Assembly (NCBI RefSeq): GCF_002101965.1
Contig: NZ_LQQA01000023.1
Coordinates: forward strand, 62,001-126,000
Origin: Mycolicibacterium wolinskyi
Lineage (GTDB): Bacteria > Actinomycetota > Actinomycetes > Mycobacteriales > Mycobacteriaceae
Reading direction: 5' to 3'
Length of the DNA: 64,000 nucleotides
Shown one piece after another: positions 42,056-51,004 of the stretch. Under the pieces are notes generated by a model. It worked only from the letters and a program-made list of their open reading frames with translations, did no database searches and was not told the origin of the DNA. Position numbers and translations under genes: made by a program. How positions within the stretch are numbered: the first letter of the stretch is position 1; each line of letters starts with the position of its first letter.

Positions 42056-43018
42056 GTGGTCGTGGACAACACGTATCGGCCCCGCAGAACGTGCCTCTCC
42101 GTTCCCGGCAGCAGCGCCAAGATGATCGAGAAGGCGAAAACCCTGCCGGCAGACGAGGTGTTCCTCGACCTCGAAGATGCCGTCGCGCCAGACGCCAAGG
42201 CGCAGGCTCGCACCCAGGTGGCCGTCGCGCTGGCCGAGGACGGCTGGGCGGGTCAACTGCGCGGCGTGCGGGTCAACGACTGGACGACACCGTGGACCTA
42301 CTCCGACGTGATCGAGGTCGTCTCGACTGCCGGTGCGGTGCTGGACCTGATCGTGCTGCCCAAGGTGACCGATGTCGCTCATGTCCACGCACTGGATCTG
42401 CTGTTGAGCCAACTGGAGACCACGCACGGACTTCCGGTCGGCCGGATCGGTATCGAAGCTCAGATCGAGAACGCGCAGGGGTTGACCAACGTCGACGCGA
42501 TCGCCGCGGGCCCGCGCGTGCAGGCGCTCGTGCTCGGGCCTGCCGACATGATGGCCAGCCTCAACATGCGGACTCTCGTGGTCGGCGAGCAACCCGACGG
42601 CTACGACGTCGGAGACGCGCACCACCACGTGCTCATGCGCATTCTGATCGCCGCGCGTACCCACGGCATCAACGCCATCGACGGGCCCTATCTGAAGGTG
42701 CGCGACACCGACGCGTTCCGGCGCGTCGCCGGGCGGTCGGCGGCGCTGGGATACGACGGCAAATGGGTGCTGCATCCCGATCAGATCGAGGCGGGCAACG
42801 AGATCTTCAGCCCGCGCCAGGCCGACTACGACCACGCCGAGCTGATCCTCGACGCCTACGAATGGCACACCTCGCAGGCCGGAGGCGCGAGGGGTGCGGT
42901 GATGCTCGGCGACGAGATGATCGACGAGGCCAGCCGCAAGATGGCGCTCGTGATCGCGGGCAAGGGCCGGGCGGCCGGGATGTCGCGGCAGGCCGAGCCG
43001 TTCCGTCCGCCCAGCTGA
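42056..43018 (+). CDS. HpcH/HpaI aldolase, CitE-like acyl-CoA lyase
   Basis: 320 residues. TIM-barrel CitE family: RPRRTCLSVPGSSAKMIEKA, the acidic FLDLEDAVAPDAK near 35, PKVTDVAHV near 102, and the metal-binding IEAQIENAQGL and LGPADM near 135-165. Such enzymes cleave malyl-, citramalyl- or similar CoA esters. GTG 42056 is favoured by AAGGG (42043-42047) at 8-nt spacing; GTG 42062 is possible and ATG 42035 would overlap the divergent gene's start. The conserved function in the window context is unclear. Confidence 0.85.
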   Translation: MVVDNTYRPRRTCLSVPGSSAKMIEKAKTLPADEVFLDLEDAVAPDAKAQARTQVAVALAEDGWAGQLRGVRVNDWTTPWTYSDVIEVVSTAGAVLDLIVLPKVTDVAHVHALDLLLSQLETTHGLPVGRIGIEAQIENAQGLTNVDAIAAGPRVQALVLGPADMMASLNMRTLVVGEQPDGYDVGDAHHHVLMRILIAARTHGINAIDGPYLKVRDTDAFRRVAGRSAALGYDGKWVLHPDQIEAGNEIFSPRQADYDHAELILDAYEWHTSQAGGARGAVMLGDEMIDEASRKMALVIAGKGRAAGMSRQAEPFRPPS

Positions 43019-43024
43019 TCCGTA

Positions 43025-43717
43025 TCAGGTGCTGCCGACAGCCGCCATGACGAGCAGGACCAGCACGTACAGCACCGTGCCCGCGGTGACGATCCCGCCG
43101 ATGATGGTGCCGGCCAAGGCGAGTCCGTATCCGTCTTGACCGGTGCGGCGGGTTTCGCGCATGCCCATGAAACCCAGAATCAGCCCCACCACGGCGGGCA
43201 GGCAGCAGATCAGCCCGGCGACCGAGCAGGCCAGCGACGCGATGGCCATGCCGTTGGTTCCCATCGGCCGGGGCTGGCCGTACGGGTCATACGGGTCGGT
43301 CTGGTAGCCGTAGCCCGGATATCCGGGATTCGGGGGATAGTTCGGCGGCGGGAAACCGGCACCTGGCTGCGGATAACCCGGCGGCGTCGGCGGCGGGAAC
43401 GCCGGCGGCGGCAACCCGGCACCGGCCGGATAGTCCAGCGGGGCAAGCGGATCCGGCGTCGGCGGCGCGCCGTAGGGCGGCGGCCCGGCGGGCGGCTGTG
43501 GCGCCCAGCCCGGGGGCGGTGGGGGATAGTCGGCCGGGTAATTCACCGGCGGGTACGCCGGCCCCGCCTCGTACAACGGTTGCGTTTCGCCACCCTGCGG
43601 CCGATCCTGAGACTGCTCGATGGGAGGTGCTTCGTAACCGCTCGACGACGGCTCCGACGGCCCGGTGCCGGGCTCGGATGGTGACGTTTCGCCCGCGTTA
43701 CCGCCCGGGTTTGTCAT
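43025..43717 (-). CDS. proline-rich DUF4190 membrane protein (Rv1233c-like)
   Basis: 230 residues. The first about 155 residues are Pro/Tyr/Gly-rich repeats (PGYPQPGAGFPPPNYPPNPG type). Two transmembrane segments follow (about 163-187, MAIASLACSVAGLICCLPAV, and about 200-228, LAGTIIGGIVTAGTVLYVLV), joined by FMGMRETRRTGQ, typical of DUF4190. ATG at 43717 is used. Function is unknown; proline-rich tails of this kind often mediate protein contacts at the membrane. It is convergent with the CitE-like gene (6-bp gap). Confidence 0.8.
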   Translation of the reverse strand: MTNPGGNAGETSPSEPGTGPSEPSSSGYEAPPIEQSQDRPQGGETQPLYEAGPAYPPVNYPADYPPPPPGWAPQPPAGPPPYGAPPTPDPLAPLDYPAGAGLPPPAFPPPTPPGYPQPGAGFPPPNYPPNPGYPGYGYQTDPYDPYGQPRPMGTNGMAIASLACSVAGLICCLPAVVGLILGFMGMRETRRTGQDGYGLALAGTIIGGIVTAGTVLYVLVLLVMAAVGST

Positions 43718-43845
43718 GCTGTTCAACCTAGCGCACGGACGGTGGGCCGCAGGTCACGTCATGGTGGCACCAATTCCCGGGACGGATCGTTGCTGTAGGT
43801 AGAGAAGTCGCGCAGAACCGGCGGCACAGAGGAGAGTGAAGATCG

Positions 43846-44358
43846 ATGACGAGCCCATTCCAGCCCGGACAGGCGCCGGGCAATGCGTCCGGCAGTCCGA
43901 TGCGAGGGGCGTTGCCGACGCCGCCGAAGGGGTGGCCGATCGGCTCGTACCCCACGTACGCCGAAGCCCAGCGGGCGGTCGACTACCTGTCCGATCAACA
44001 GTTCCCGGTACAGCAGGTGACGATCGTCGGGGTGGACCTGATGCAGGTCGAGCGGGTCACCGGAAAGCTGAGCTGGCCGAAGGTGCTGGGCGGCGGGGTG
44101 CTGTCGGGCGCCTGGTTGGGCCTGTTCATCGGCCTGATCCTCGGCTTTTTCAGCCCCAGTCCGTGGAGTGCGCTGCTCACCGGCCTGATCGCCGGCGTGT
44201 TCTTCGGTCTGATCACCTCGGCGATCCCGTACGCGATGGCTCGCGGCACAAGAGATTTCAGTTCGACCATGCAGCTCGTCGCCGGCCGCTATGACGTGCT
44301 GTGCGATCCGCAGAGCGCAGAACAGGGCCGGGATCTGCTGGCGCGCTTGACGATCTGA
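43846..44358 (+). CDS. general stress protein 17M-like membrane protein (Rv1234-like)
   Basis: 170 residues. The N-terminal GSP17M-like domain (IGSYPTYAEAQRAVDYLSDQ, VQQVTIVGVDLMQVE) precedes two glycine-rich transmembrane segments (about 84-108 and 112-132) and a C-terminal region ending LCDPQSAEQGRDLLARL. ATG at 43846 has SD GAGGAGAG. Family members are stress-inducible in Bacillus; a biochemical role is unknown. It lies upstream of lpqY on the same strand but is separated by a hairpin and a promoter. Confidence 0.82.
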   Translation: MTSPFQPGQAPGNASGSPMRGALPTPPKGWPIGSYPTYAEAQRAVDYLSDQQFPVQQVTIVGVDLMQVERVTGKLSWPKVLGGGVLSGAWLGLFIGLILGFFSPSPWSALLTGLIAGVFFGLITSAIPYAMARGTRDFSSTMQLVAGRYDVLCDPQSAEQGRDLLARLTI

Positions 44359-44378
44359 TCCGCGCGCGAGGCCCGCGC
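44358..44378. terminator. GC-rich hairpin after the GSP17M-like gene
   Basis: CCGCGCG (44358-44364) and CGCGCGG (44372-44378) form a 7-bp stem with a 7-nt loop at the stop codon (44356-44358). There is no U-tract; termination is plausible but unproven. Confidence 0.35.
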
Positions 44379-44434
44379 GGGACGTGCTGGCAAAGCTGCG
44401 CAGGTCACGATTGCGACGCGCAGTGCCGAAAGTG

Positions 44435-44464
44435 TTGCATATCACGCGTATCTGGCTCTACGGT
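44435..44464 (+). promoter_or_regulatory. candidate promoter of lpqY-sugABC
   Basis: TTGCAT (44435-44440) and TACGGT (44459-44464) are spaced 18 bp apart, 70 nt before the lpqY GTG. Both hexamers fit the SigA-type mycobacterial consensus. The leader before lpqY then carries the SD GGGAGGCGG. Confidence 0.5.
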
Positions 44465-44534
44465 TTGCGCGCGGGAGGTTGCCCGCCCGGAGTCGCTTCG
44501 ACGGCGACATCGGAACTGGACGGGAGGCGGAGCG

Positions 44535-45932
44535 GTGCACGCTCGGCGGCTGTGTGCTGCGGCAGTGGCCGCGCTGACGACAGCATCGGTGGTTTCGGCC
44601 TGCGGCTCGCAGACCGGTGGCACCGTCATCAACTACTACACGCCGGCCAATGAGTCGGCCACCTTCACCGCTGTCGCCAAGCGCTGCAACGAGCAGCTCG
44701 GCGGGCGGTTCCGGATCGAGCAGCGCAACCTGCCCAAGGGCGCCGACGACCAACGGTTGCAGCTCGCTCGCCGGCTCACCGGCAACGACAAGTCGCTCGA
44801 CGTGATGGCGCTCGACGTGGTGTGGACGGCAGAGTTCGCCGAAGCCGGCTGGGCCCTGCCGTTGTCCGACGACCCCGCGGGCCTGGCCGAGGCCGACGCC
44901 ATGGAGAACACGTTGCCCGGGCCGCTGGAGACGGCCCGCTGGCAGGACAAGCTGTATGCCGCCCCGATCACCACGAACACCCAATTGCTTTGGTACCGCG
45001 CCGATCTCATGCCAGAACCGCCGAGCACCTGGGACGACATGGTGGCCACGGCGACCCGGCTGCACGCCGCGGGGGAGCCGAGCTGGATCGCCGTCCAGGG
45101 CAAGCAGTACGAGGGTCTGGTGGTGTGGTTCAACACGCTGCTGGAAAGCGCGGGCGGGCAGGTGCTCTCCGACGACGGGCAGCGGGTGACCCTCACCGAC
45201 ACCGAGGAGCATCGCGCCGCGACGGTCAAGGCGCTGCAGATCATCAAGTCGGTGGCGACCGCACCGGGAGCCGACCCGTCGGTGACCCAGACCGACGAGA
45301 CCACCGCCCGGCTGGCTCTCGAGCAGGGCAAGGCCGCGCTGGAGGTCAACTGGCCCTACGTGCTGCCATCGCTTCTGGAAAACGCGGTCAAGGGCGGCGT
45401 GTCGTTCCTGCCCCTCAACGAGGATCCCGCGCTTGAGGGCAGCATCAACGATGTGGGCACGTTCGCGCCGAGTGACGAGCAGTTCCGGGTCGCGTTCGAG
45501 GCGAGCAAGAAGGTGTTCGGATTCGCCCGGTATCCGGGTGTGCAGCCGGGCCAGCCGGCCAGGGTCACGCTCGGCGGCCTGAACCTGGCGGTGGCCAAGA
45601 CCAGCCAGCACAAGGCCGAGGCGTTCGAGGCGATACGGTGCCTGCGCAATGTCGAAAACCAGCGCTACACCTCGATCGAGGGCGGTCTGCCCGCGGTGCG
45701 CGAATCGCTCTACGACGACCCGGCCTTCCAGATGAAGTACCCGCAGTACGACATCATCCGCCAGCAACTCACCGACGCGGCCGTACGGCCCGCGACGCCG
45801 GTGTACCAGGCGGTGTCGACCCGGATGTCGGCGACACTCGCGCCCATCTCCGACATCGATCCGGAGAAGACCGCCGACGAACTGGCCGACGCGGTGCAGA
45901 AGGCGATCGACGGGAAGGGCCTGATCCCGTGA
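44535..45932 (+). CDS. lpqY: trehalose-binding lipoprotein LpqY
   Basis: 465 residues. Lipoprotein signal with lipobox VVSAC near residue 23, then an extracytoplasmic solute-binding domain (SBP type 1: INYYTPANESATF, LDVVWTAEFAEAGW, YAAPITTNTQLLWYR). LpqY captures trehalose released by mycolyltransferases and delivers it to SugABC for recycling, needed for full virulence in M. tuberculosis. GTG at 44535 follows GGAGG (44523-44527). The stop overlaps the sugA start (GTGA), a translationally coupled operon. Confidence 0.95.
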   Translation: MHARRLCAAAVAALTTASVVSACGSQTGGTVINYYTPANESATFTAVAKRCNEQLGGRFRIEQRNLPKGADDQRLQLARRLTGNDKSLDVMALDVVWTAEFAEAGWALPLSDDPAGLAEADAMENTLPGPLETARWQDKLYAAPITTNTQLLWYRADLMPEPPSTWDDMVATATRLHAAGEPSWIAVQGKQYEGLVVWFNTLLESAGGQVLSDDGQRVTLTDTEEHRAATVKALQIIKSVATAPGADPSVTQTDETTARLALEQGKAALEVNWPYVLPSLLENAVKGGVSFLPLNEDPALEGSINDVGTFAPSDEQFRVAFEASKKVFGFARYPGVQPGQPARVTLGGLNLAVAKTSQHKAEAFEAIRCLRNVENQRYTSIEGGLPAVRESLYDDPAFQMKYPQYDIIRQQLTDAAVRPATPVYQAVSTRMSATLAPISDIDPEKTADELADAVQKAIDGKGLIP

Positions 45933-46816
45933 CCACAACGGAGAACCGCAGATCCGAGCGCAGGCTCGCGTTCGCCCTCATCGCCCCCGCGGTCCTTCTC
46001 ATGCTCGCGGTGACCGCCTACCCGATCGGGTATGCCGTGTGGCTGAGCCTGCAGCGTTACAACCTTGCCGAACCCGACGACACCGCATTCGTCGGGTTCG
46101 CCAACTATCAGACCGTGCTCACCGACCGGTACTGGTGGACCGCGTTCGCCGTCACGCTCGCGATCACCGTCATCTCGGTCGCCATCGAGTTCGTCCTCGG
46201 TATGGCGCTGGCGTTGGTCATGCACCGCACGATCTTCGGCAAGGGTGTGGTGCGCACCGCGGTGCTGATCCCGTACGGCATCGTGACCGTCGCGGCGTCC
46301 TACAGCTGGTACTACGCCTGGACGCCGGGCACCGGGTACCTCGCCAACCTGCTGCCCGAGGGCAGTGCGCCGCTGACCGAACAACTGCCGTCACTGGCGA
46401 TCGTGATCCTGGCCGAGGTGTGGAAGACCACGCCGTTCATGGCGCTGCTGTTGCTGGCCGGGCTCGCGCTGGTGCCGCAAGACCTGCTCAACGCGGCCCA
46501 GGTCGATGGCGCGGGCGCGTGGAAGCGTCTGGTCAAAGTCATTCTGCCGCTGATCAAACCGGCCATCCTCGTCGCGCTGCTGTTCCGGACCCTCGATGCG
46601 TTCCGGATCTTCGACAACATCTACGTGCTGACCGGCGGTGCCAACAACACCGGTTCGGTGTCGATCCTGGGCTACGACAACCTGTTCAAGGCGTTCAATG
46701 TCGGCCTCGGCTCGGCGATCAGTGTGTTGATCTTCTTGTCGGTGGCCGTCATCGCGTTCATCTACATCAAGATCTTCGGGGCCGCCGCGCCGGGAGCCGA
46801 GCAGGAGGGCCGCTGA
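45929..46816 (+). CDS. sugA: trehalose ABC transporter permease SugA
   Basis: 295 residues with six transmembrane segments, the first at about 14-37 (FALIAPAVLLMLAVTAYPIG). The EAA-type loop contacting SugC is NAAQVDGAGAWKRLVKVILP near residue 190-210. It belongs to the MalF-like (UgpA) family. GTG at 45929 overlaps the lpqY stop by 4 bp; the upstream frame is a shadow of lpqY. One base separates it from sugB. Confidence 0.95.
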   Translation: MTTTENRRSERRLAFALIAPAVLLMLAVTAYPIGYAVWLSLQRYNLAEPDDTAFVGFANYQTVLTDRYWWTAFAVTLAITVISVAIEFVLGMALALVMHRTIFGKGVVRTAVLIPYGIVTVAASYSWYYAWTPGTGYLANLLPEGSAPLTEQLPSLAIVILAEVWKTTPFMALLLLAGLALVPQDLLNAAQVDGAGAWKRLVKVILPLIKPAILVALLFRTLDAFRIFDNIYVLTGGANNTGSVSILGYDNLFKAFNVGLGSAISVLIFLSVAVIAFIYIKIFGAAAPGAEQEGR

Positions 46817-46817
46817 A

Positions 46818-47654
46818 ATGTCCGGTGCAACGAGCGCCCGGCGCGTCACGTGGTGGACGATCGTCAACATTCTCGTGGTCGTCTACGCGCTGGTTCCGGT
46901 GTTGTGGATCCTGAGCCTGTCGCTCAAGCCGACGTCAAGTGTCAAGGACGGCAAGCTCATTCCGGCCGAGTTCACGCTCGACAACTACCGCGCCATCTTC
47001 CAAGGCGACGCGTTCAGTTCGGCGTTGATCAACTCGATCGGCATCGGTCTGATCACCACGTTCATCGCGGTCGTCATCGGCGGTATGGCCGCCTACGCCG
47101 TCGCGCGGCTCGATTTCCCCGGCAAGCAGCTGCTGATCGGCATCGCACTGCTGATCGCGATGTTCCCGCACATCTCGCTGGTGACACCGATATTCAACAT
47201 CGAACGCGCCCTCGGCCTGTTCGACACGTGGGCCGGCCTCATCATCCCCTACATCACGTTCGCGCTTCCGCTGGCGATCTACACGCTGTCGGCGTTCTTC
47301 CGGGAAATCCCTTGGGATTTGGAGAAGGCCGCGAAGATGGACGGGGCCACCCCGGCGCAGGCGTTCCGCAAGGTGATCGCGCCGCTGGCCGCCCCGGGCA
47401 TCGTCACCGCGGCGATTCTGGTGTTCATCTTCGCGTGGAACGACCTGCTGCTCGCGTTGTCGCTGACCGCTACGCAGCGCGCGATCACCGCGCCGGTGGC
47501 GATCGCGAACTTCACGGGCAGTTCGCAATTCGAGGAGCCGACCGGTTCGATCGCGGCCGGCGCTATGGTCATCACCATCCCGATCATCATCTTTGTTCTG
47601 ATCTTCCAGCGACGGATCGTCGCTGGCCTGACATCCGGTGCGGTAAAGGGGTAG
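46818..47654 (+). CDS. sugB: trehalose ABC transporter permease SugB
   Basis: 278 residues with six transmembrane segments, MalG-like. The EAA loop reads KAAKMDGATPAQAFRKVIAP near residue 168-187. It pairs with SugA to form the trehalose channel. ATG at 46818 begins one base after the sugA stop and ends 3 bp before sugC, so all four transporter genes are one transcript. Confidence 0.95.
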   Translation: MSGATSARRVTWWTIVNILVVVYALVPVLWILSLSLKPTSSVKDGKLIPAEFTLDNYRAIFQGDAFSSALINSIGIGLITTFIAVVIGGMAAYAVARLDFPGKQLLIGIALLIAMFPHISLVTPIFNIERALGLFDTWAGLIIPYITFALPLAIYTLSAFFREIPWDLEKAAKMDGATPAQAFRKVIAPLAAPGIVTAAILVFIFAWNDLLLALSLTATQRAITAPVAIANFTGSSQFEEPTGSIAAGAMVITIPIIIFVLIFQRRIVAGLTSGAVKG

Positions 47655-47657
47655 GCG

Positions 47658-48953
47658 ATGGCCGAAATCGTGTTGGACAGGGTGACCAAGAGTTACCCCG
47701 ACGGCGCAGGCGGTGTCAGGGCGGCCGTCAAAGAATTCTCGATGACGATCGCCGACGGGGAGTTCATCATCCTCGTCGGCCCGTCCGGCTGCGGAAAATC
47801 CACGACGCTGAACATGATTGCGGGACTCGAAGACATCACGTCGGGGGAGTTGCGCATCGGCGGTGAGCTCGTCAACGACAAGGCGCCCAAGGACCGTGAC
47901 ATCGCCATGGTCTTCCAGTCGTATGCGCTCTACCCGCACATGACCGTGCGCCAGAACATCGCGTTCCCGCTAACGCTGGCCAAGCTGAAGAAGGACGAGA
48001 TCGCGGCCAAGGTCGAGGAGACGGCCAAGATCCTCGATCTGACCGAACTGCTCGACCGCAAGCCGGCCCAGCTGTCCGGCGGGCAGCGCCAACGTGTGGC
48101 GATGGGCCGCGCAATCGTACGCAGCCCCAAGGCATTCCTGATGGACGAGCCGCTGTCGAACCTCGATGCGAAGCTGCGGGTGCAGATGCGTGCCGAGATC
48201 GCCAGGCTGCAGAGCCGGCTCGGCACCACGACCGTCTACGTCACGCACGACCAGACCGAGGCGATGACGCTCGGCGATCGGGTCGTCGTGCTGCTGGCCG
48301 GTGAGGTGCAGCAGATCGGCACGCCGGACGAGCTGTACAGCAACCCGGCCAACCTGTTCGTCGCCGGTTTCATCGGATCCCCGGCGATGAACTTCTTCCC
48401 GGCGACGTTCACCGATGTGGGGGTGCGGTTGCCGTTCGGCGAGGTCACCCTCACACAGCAGGTGCACGATCTGTTGGCGCGCCATCCCAAGCCCGACAAC
48501 ATCATCGTGGGTATCCGGCCCGAGCATCTCGAGGACTCGTCGCTGCTCGACGGGTATGCGCGGATCCGGGCGCTGACCTTCACGGTGCGGGCCGACATCG
48601 TGGAATCCCTCGGCGCCGACAAGTACGTGCACTTCACCACCGAGGGTGCGGGCGCGCAGGCCGCGCAGCTGGCCGAGCTGGCCGCGGATTCGGGTGTCGG
48701 CGTCAACGAGTTCGTCGCGCGGGTGTCGTCGGAATCGCGCGTGACCACGGGCCAGCAGATCGAGTTGGCGTTCGACACCTCCAAATTGGTGATCTTCGAC
48801 GCCGATACCGGGCTGAACCTCACGGCGGCCGCCGAGGCGGCCGATGCCGCCGAACCGGCCGAAACGACCGAGGAAGCCGCACCGGAGGCGCCCGCCGAGC
48901 CGGCCGGCGAAACCGAGCCGGCCGACAAGCCGGAGGAACCGACGAAAGAGTGA
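47658..48953 (+). CDS. sugC: trehalose ABC transporter ATPase SugC
   Basis: 431 residues of the MalK/UgpC class. Walker A GPSGCGKST is near residue 38, the Q-loop VFQSYALYPH near 84, signature LSGGQRQRVAMGRAI near 135, Walker B FLMDEPLSNLDAKLR near 158 and H-loop VYVTHDQTEAM near 195; C-terminal TOBE domains span about 240-375. The last about 40 residues are an acidic Ala/Glu/Pro/Thr tail (AAEAADAAEPAETTEEAAPE and on), unlike the ordered core. The stop overlaps the next gene by 4 bp. Confidence 0.95.
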   Translation: MAEIVLDRVTKSYPDGAGGVRAAVKEFSMTIADGEFIILVGPSGCGKSTTLNMIAGLEDITSGELRIGGELVNDKAPKDRDIAMVFQSYALYPHMTVRQNIAFPLTLAKLKKDEIAAKVEETAKILDLTELLDRKPAQLSGGQRQRVAMGRAIVRSPKAFLMDEPLSNLDAKLRVQMRAEIARLQSRLGTTTVYVTHDQTEAMTLGDRVVVLLAGEVQQIGTPDELYSNPANLFVAGFIGSPAMNFFPATFTDVGVRLPFGEVTLTQQVHDLLARHPKPDNIIVGIRPEHLEDSSLLDGYARIRALTFTVRADIVESLGADKYVHFTTEGAGAQAAQLAELAADSGVGVNEFVARVSSESRVTTGQQIELAFDTSKLVIFDADTGLNLTAAAEAADAAEPAETTEEAAPEAPAEPAGETEPADKPEEPTKE

Positions 48954-49555
48954 TCGACGTCCTGGCTGCCGTTCGGGCCCGGCTGGACGCGCATTTCACC
49001 GCGGCGGGAATCACCGCCGAGCCCGTCAGCGCCAGCATCACCTTCCTCGGCAGCGAACGCATCGACGTTCTGCGGTACGGCCCCGACCTGCGCAGCGACT
49101 TCGCCGAGGTGTATCACTATGTGACACTTGGCTGTTCGCGTCACCCGATGTTCGACCCGACCGAGCTGGTGTCCGATCCCATCCACGGCCCGCGGGCCGA
49201 GGTCGTGGTGTCGCTGCGAGGAGCCACCCCGACCGGGCTGGCCAAGTCGCTCGCGGTGCTGGCCGCGGCACCGGCCGTCGAGGGTCTGATACTCGACGCC
49301 GACGCGCTCGTCGACCTCGAGACCCCGTTGTTCGAATCGGCGCCGTTCACCGCATTCTTGTTGGGCGACAGCGATATCGACGACATCGCGCTGCCCGAGC
49401 CGCTGTCGCCGGTGCGGGTGCTCTCGGCCACTCCGATAACCCCCACCGAGGCCGCGTGGGTGCGGCTGAAGGGTGCCGACGCGATGCGCGAGGCATGGCA
49501 GGCCGACGGCGTGGACGTGCAGGACCCCACCCGAAGAGCCGCCAGTCCCAGCTGA
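48950..49555 (+). CDS. SUFU-domain protein coupled to sugC
   Basis: 201 residues. A suppressor-of-fused-like domain is visible: FGLGSER-like turn in ITFLGSERIDVLRYGP, YHYVTLGCSRHPMFDP, RAEVVVSLRGATP, and a C-terminal segment FTAFLLGDSDIDDIALPEPL then VRVLSATPITPTEAAWVR. Bacterial SUFU proteins often accompany polymorphic toxin systems as immunity-like proteins, but none is seen here. GTG at 48950 overlaps the sugC stop (GTGA), so it is translated with the trehalose importer. Its role is unknown. Confidence 0.72.
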   Translation: MIDVLAAVRARLDAHFTAAGITAEPVSASITFLGSERIDVLRYGPDLRSDFAEVYHYVTLGCSRHPMFDPTELVSDPIHGPRAEVVVSLRGATPTGLAKSLAVLAAAPAVEGLILDADALVDLETPLFESAPFTAFLLGDSDIDDIALPEPLSPVRVLSATPITPTEAAWVRLKGADAMREAWQADGVDVQDPTRRAASPS

Positions 49556-49558
49556 ACG

Positions 49559-50665
49559 CTAGAGCCAGTTGTTGTGCCGGAACGTGCGGTACAGCAAGAA
49601 GCACACCGTGGCCATCACGAGCAGGACCATGGGATAGCCCCAGGTCCAATGCAATTCGGGCATGTTGTCGAAGTTCATGCCGTAGATGCCTGCCATCGCG
49701 GTCGGCACGGCGGCGATCGCGACCCACGCCGAGATCTTGCGCATGTCGACGTTCTGCTGCATCGCGACCTTGCCGAGCGCGGCCTGCACGAGCGAACTGA
49801 GCATCTCGTCGTAGCTCGTGATGCGCTCGGACGCCTGCACGTTGTGGTCGTGGACATCTCGCATATAGCGGCGCACCTCGACCGAGATGAGATCGTTGTG
49901 GTCGGTGAGGAGCCGGGCCAACGCCAGCGTCAACGGGCCGACGGAGCGACGCATCTCGACGACTTCGCGCTTGAGCAGGTAGATGCACTCGATGTTGGTC
50001 TGCGTGCGCGGCGAGAAGATGTCCTCTTCCATCGCGTCGATGTCGGTTTCCATCAGGTCGGTGACATCGAGGTAGCTGTCCACCACGTGGTCGGCGATCG
50101 CGTGCATCACCGCGAACGGCCCGAGCTTGAGGATTGCCGGTGACGCGTCGAGGCGTTTGCGCACCCCCGCCAAGCCGCCGTGTTCGCCGTGGCGGACCGT
50201 GACCACGAAGTCCGGTCCGACGAAGATCATGATCTCGCCGGTCTCGACGATCTCACGAGCGTTCGACACCGATTCGTGCTCGACGTAGTTGACGGTCTTG
50301 AGCACGAGGAACAGCGTCTTGTCGTAGCGCTCCAGTTTCGGCCGCTGATGCGCGTGCACGGCGTCTTCCACGGCGAGTTCGTGCAGGCCGAACACGTCGG
50401 CAACCGACTGCATCTGGAACTCGTCGGGCTCGTGCAGACCGATCCAGACGAAGGCTTTCTTGTCGGCAGCCTGCAGTTCACGCACCTTCTCGACCGCACC
50501 GGCGTGTGTGAACTTGCCGGGCAGGCGTTGCCCCTCGCTGTACACACCGCAGTCGACCATCGCCCGCGCGACCGGGACGTGGATGTTCGTGGCGTCCGCC
50601 GGGGAGGTCCGGTCGCGCGCACCCGGGCGCAGCAACGACGGTGGCAGTGCACGGAATGACGGCAT
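49559..50665 (-). CDS. corA: magnesium/cobalt transporter CorA (Rv1239c-like)
   Basis: 368 residues. CorA architecture: a large cytoplasmic alpha/beta domain, a long stalk helix, then two transmembrane helices near the C-terminus with the YGMNF selectivity motif near residue 326 and EL-x-W loop PELHWTWGYP. The C-terminus is basic (RTFRHNNWL). ATG at 50665. It is convergent with the SUFU gene (3-bp gap) and divergent from a second CorA across a long regulatory region. Confidence 0.93.
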   Translation of the reverse strand: MPSFRALPPSLLRPGARDRTSPADATNIHVPVARAMVDCGVYSEGQRLPGKFTHAGAVEKVRELQAADKKAFVWIGLHEPDEFQMQSVADVFGLHELAVEDAVHAHQRPKLERYDKTLFLVLKTVNYVEHESVSNAREIVETGEIMIFVGPDFVVTVRHGEHGGLAGVRKRLDASPAILKLGPFAVMHAIADHVVDSYLDVTDLMETDIDAMEEDIFSPRTQTNIECIYLLKREVVEMRRSVGPLTLALARLLTDHNDLISVEVRRYMRDVHDHNVQASERITSYDEMLSSLVQAALGKVAMQQNVDMRKISAWVAIAAVPTAMAGIYGMNFDNMPELHWTWGYPMVLLVMATVCFLLYRTFRHNNWL

Positions 50666-50758
50666 CTGAGCCTCCCTTCACTGCGGTGGAACCGGTAGCT
50701 CGGTACCTGCAAAATGCTACGCGGTCCGCACGGCGCGCACCGTGGCAAATCCGGCCGG

Positions 50759-50787
50759 TTGACATTCTTTCCGACTGAGTCTTCAAT
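50759..50787 (+). promoter_or_regulatory. candidate SigA promoter for the second corA transcript
   Basis: TTGACA (50759-50764), a 17-bp spacer and TTCAAT (50782-50787). The -35 is perfect and the -10 matches four of six consensus bases. A start near 50794 would give a leader of about 310 nt to the GTG at 51104. Confidence 0.55.
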
Positions 50788-50847
50788 GATCGCGGCACTG
50801 ACTCCGATGTGCCGTCGAGCCGACACAGGAAGCGAGGTGAGCGGCAT

Positions 50848-50919
50848 ATGCCCGGCGACAGTACCGGCGCACAGTTCGAAGCTGCCCTCGTGGATGGGCT
50901 CTCGTCAACCCTGCGCTGA
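50848..50919 (+). CDS. 23-residue leader ORF upstream of second corA
   Basis: ATG 50848 to TGA 50917-50919 encodes MPGDSTGAQFEAALVDGLSS then TLR. It has an excellent Shine-Dalgarno, GAGGTGAG (50834-50841), with 6-nt spacing, better than most genes in the window. It lies in the leader between a TTGACA promoter and a small membrane-protein gene plus corA. Leader ORFs control Mg2+ transporter genes in enteric bacteria (mgtL, corL). Similar control here is inference; it could also be a plain small protein. Confidence 0.5.
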   Translation: MPGDSTGAQFEAALVDGLSSTLR

Positions 50920-50983
50920 CACCGGTCTTACCTGATCCGAACCTGTCTGACATCAGTGGCGTCGACCGCTGATCGACGGGTGA

Positions 50984-51004
50984 GTTGTGTCGCCACAACA
51001 ATTT
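50984..51004 (+). promoter_or_regulatory. hairpin plus T-run in the corA leader
   Basis: GTTGTG (50984-50989), loop TCGC, CACAAC (50994-50999), then AATTTT. The 6-bp stem followed by a short T-run resembles a weak intrinsic terminator, placed between the 23-codon ORF and the first gene, as in an attenuator. Confidence 0.4.

Noticed and set aside
50821..50935. M-box or other metal riboswitch in the corA leader (GAGGTGAGCGGC resembled the M-box GGTGAGGC start)
   Set aside because: The remaining conserved M-box blocks are not found, and GAGGTGAG is better explained as the SD of the 23-codon ORF. Rfam/Infernal would settle it.
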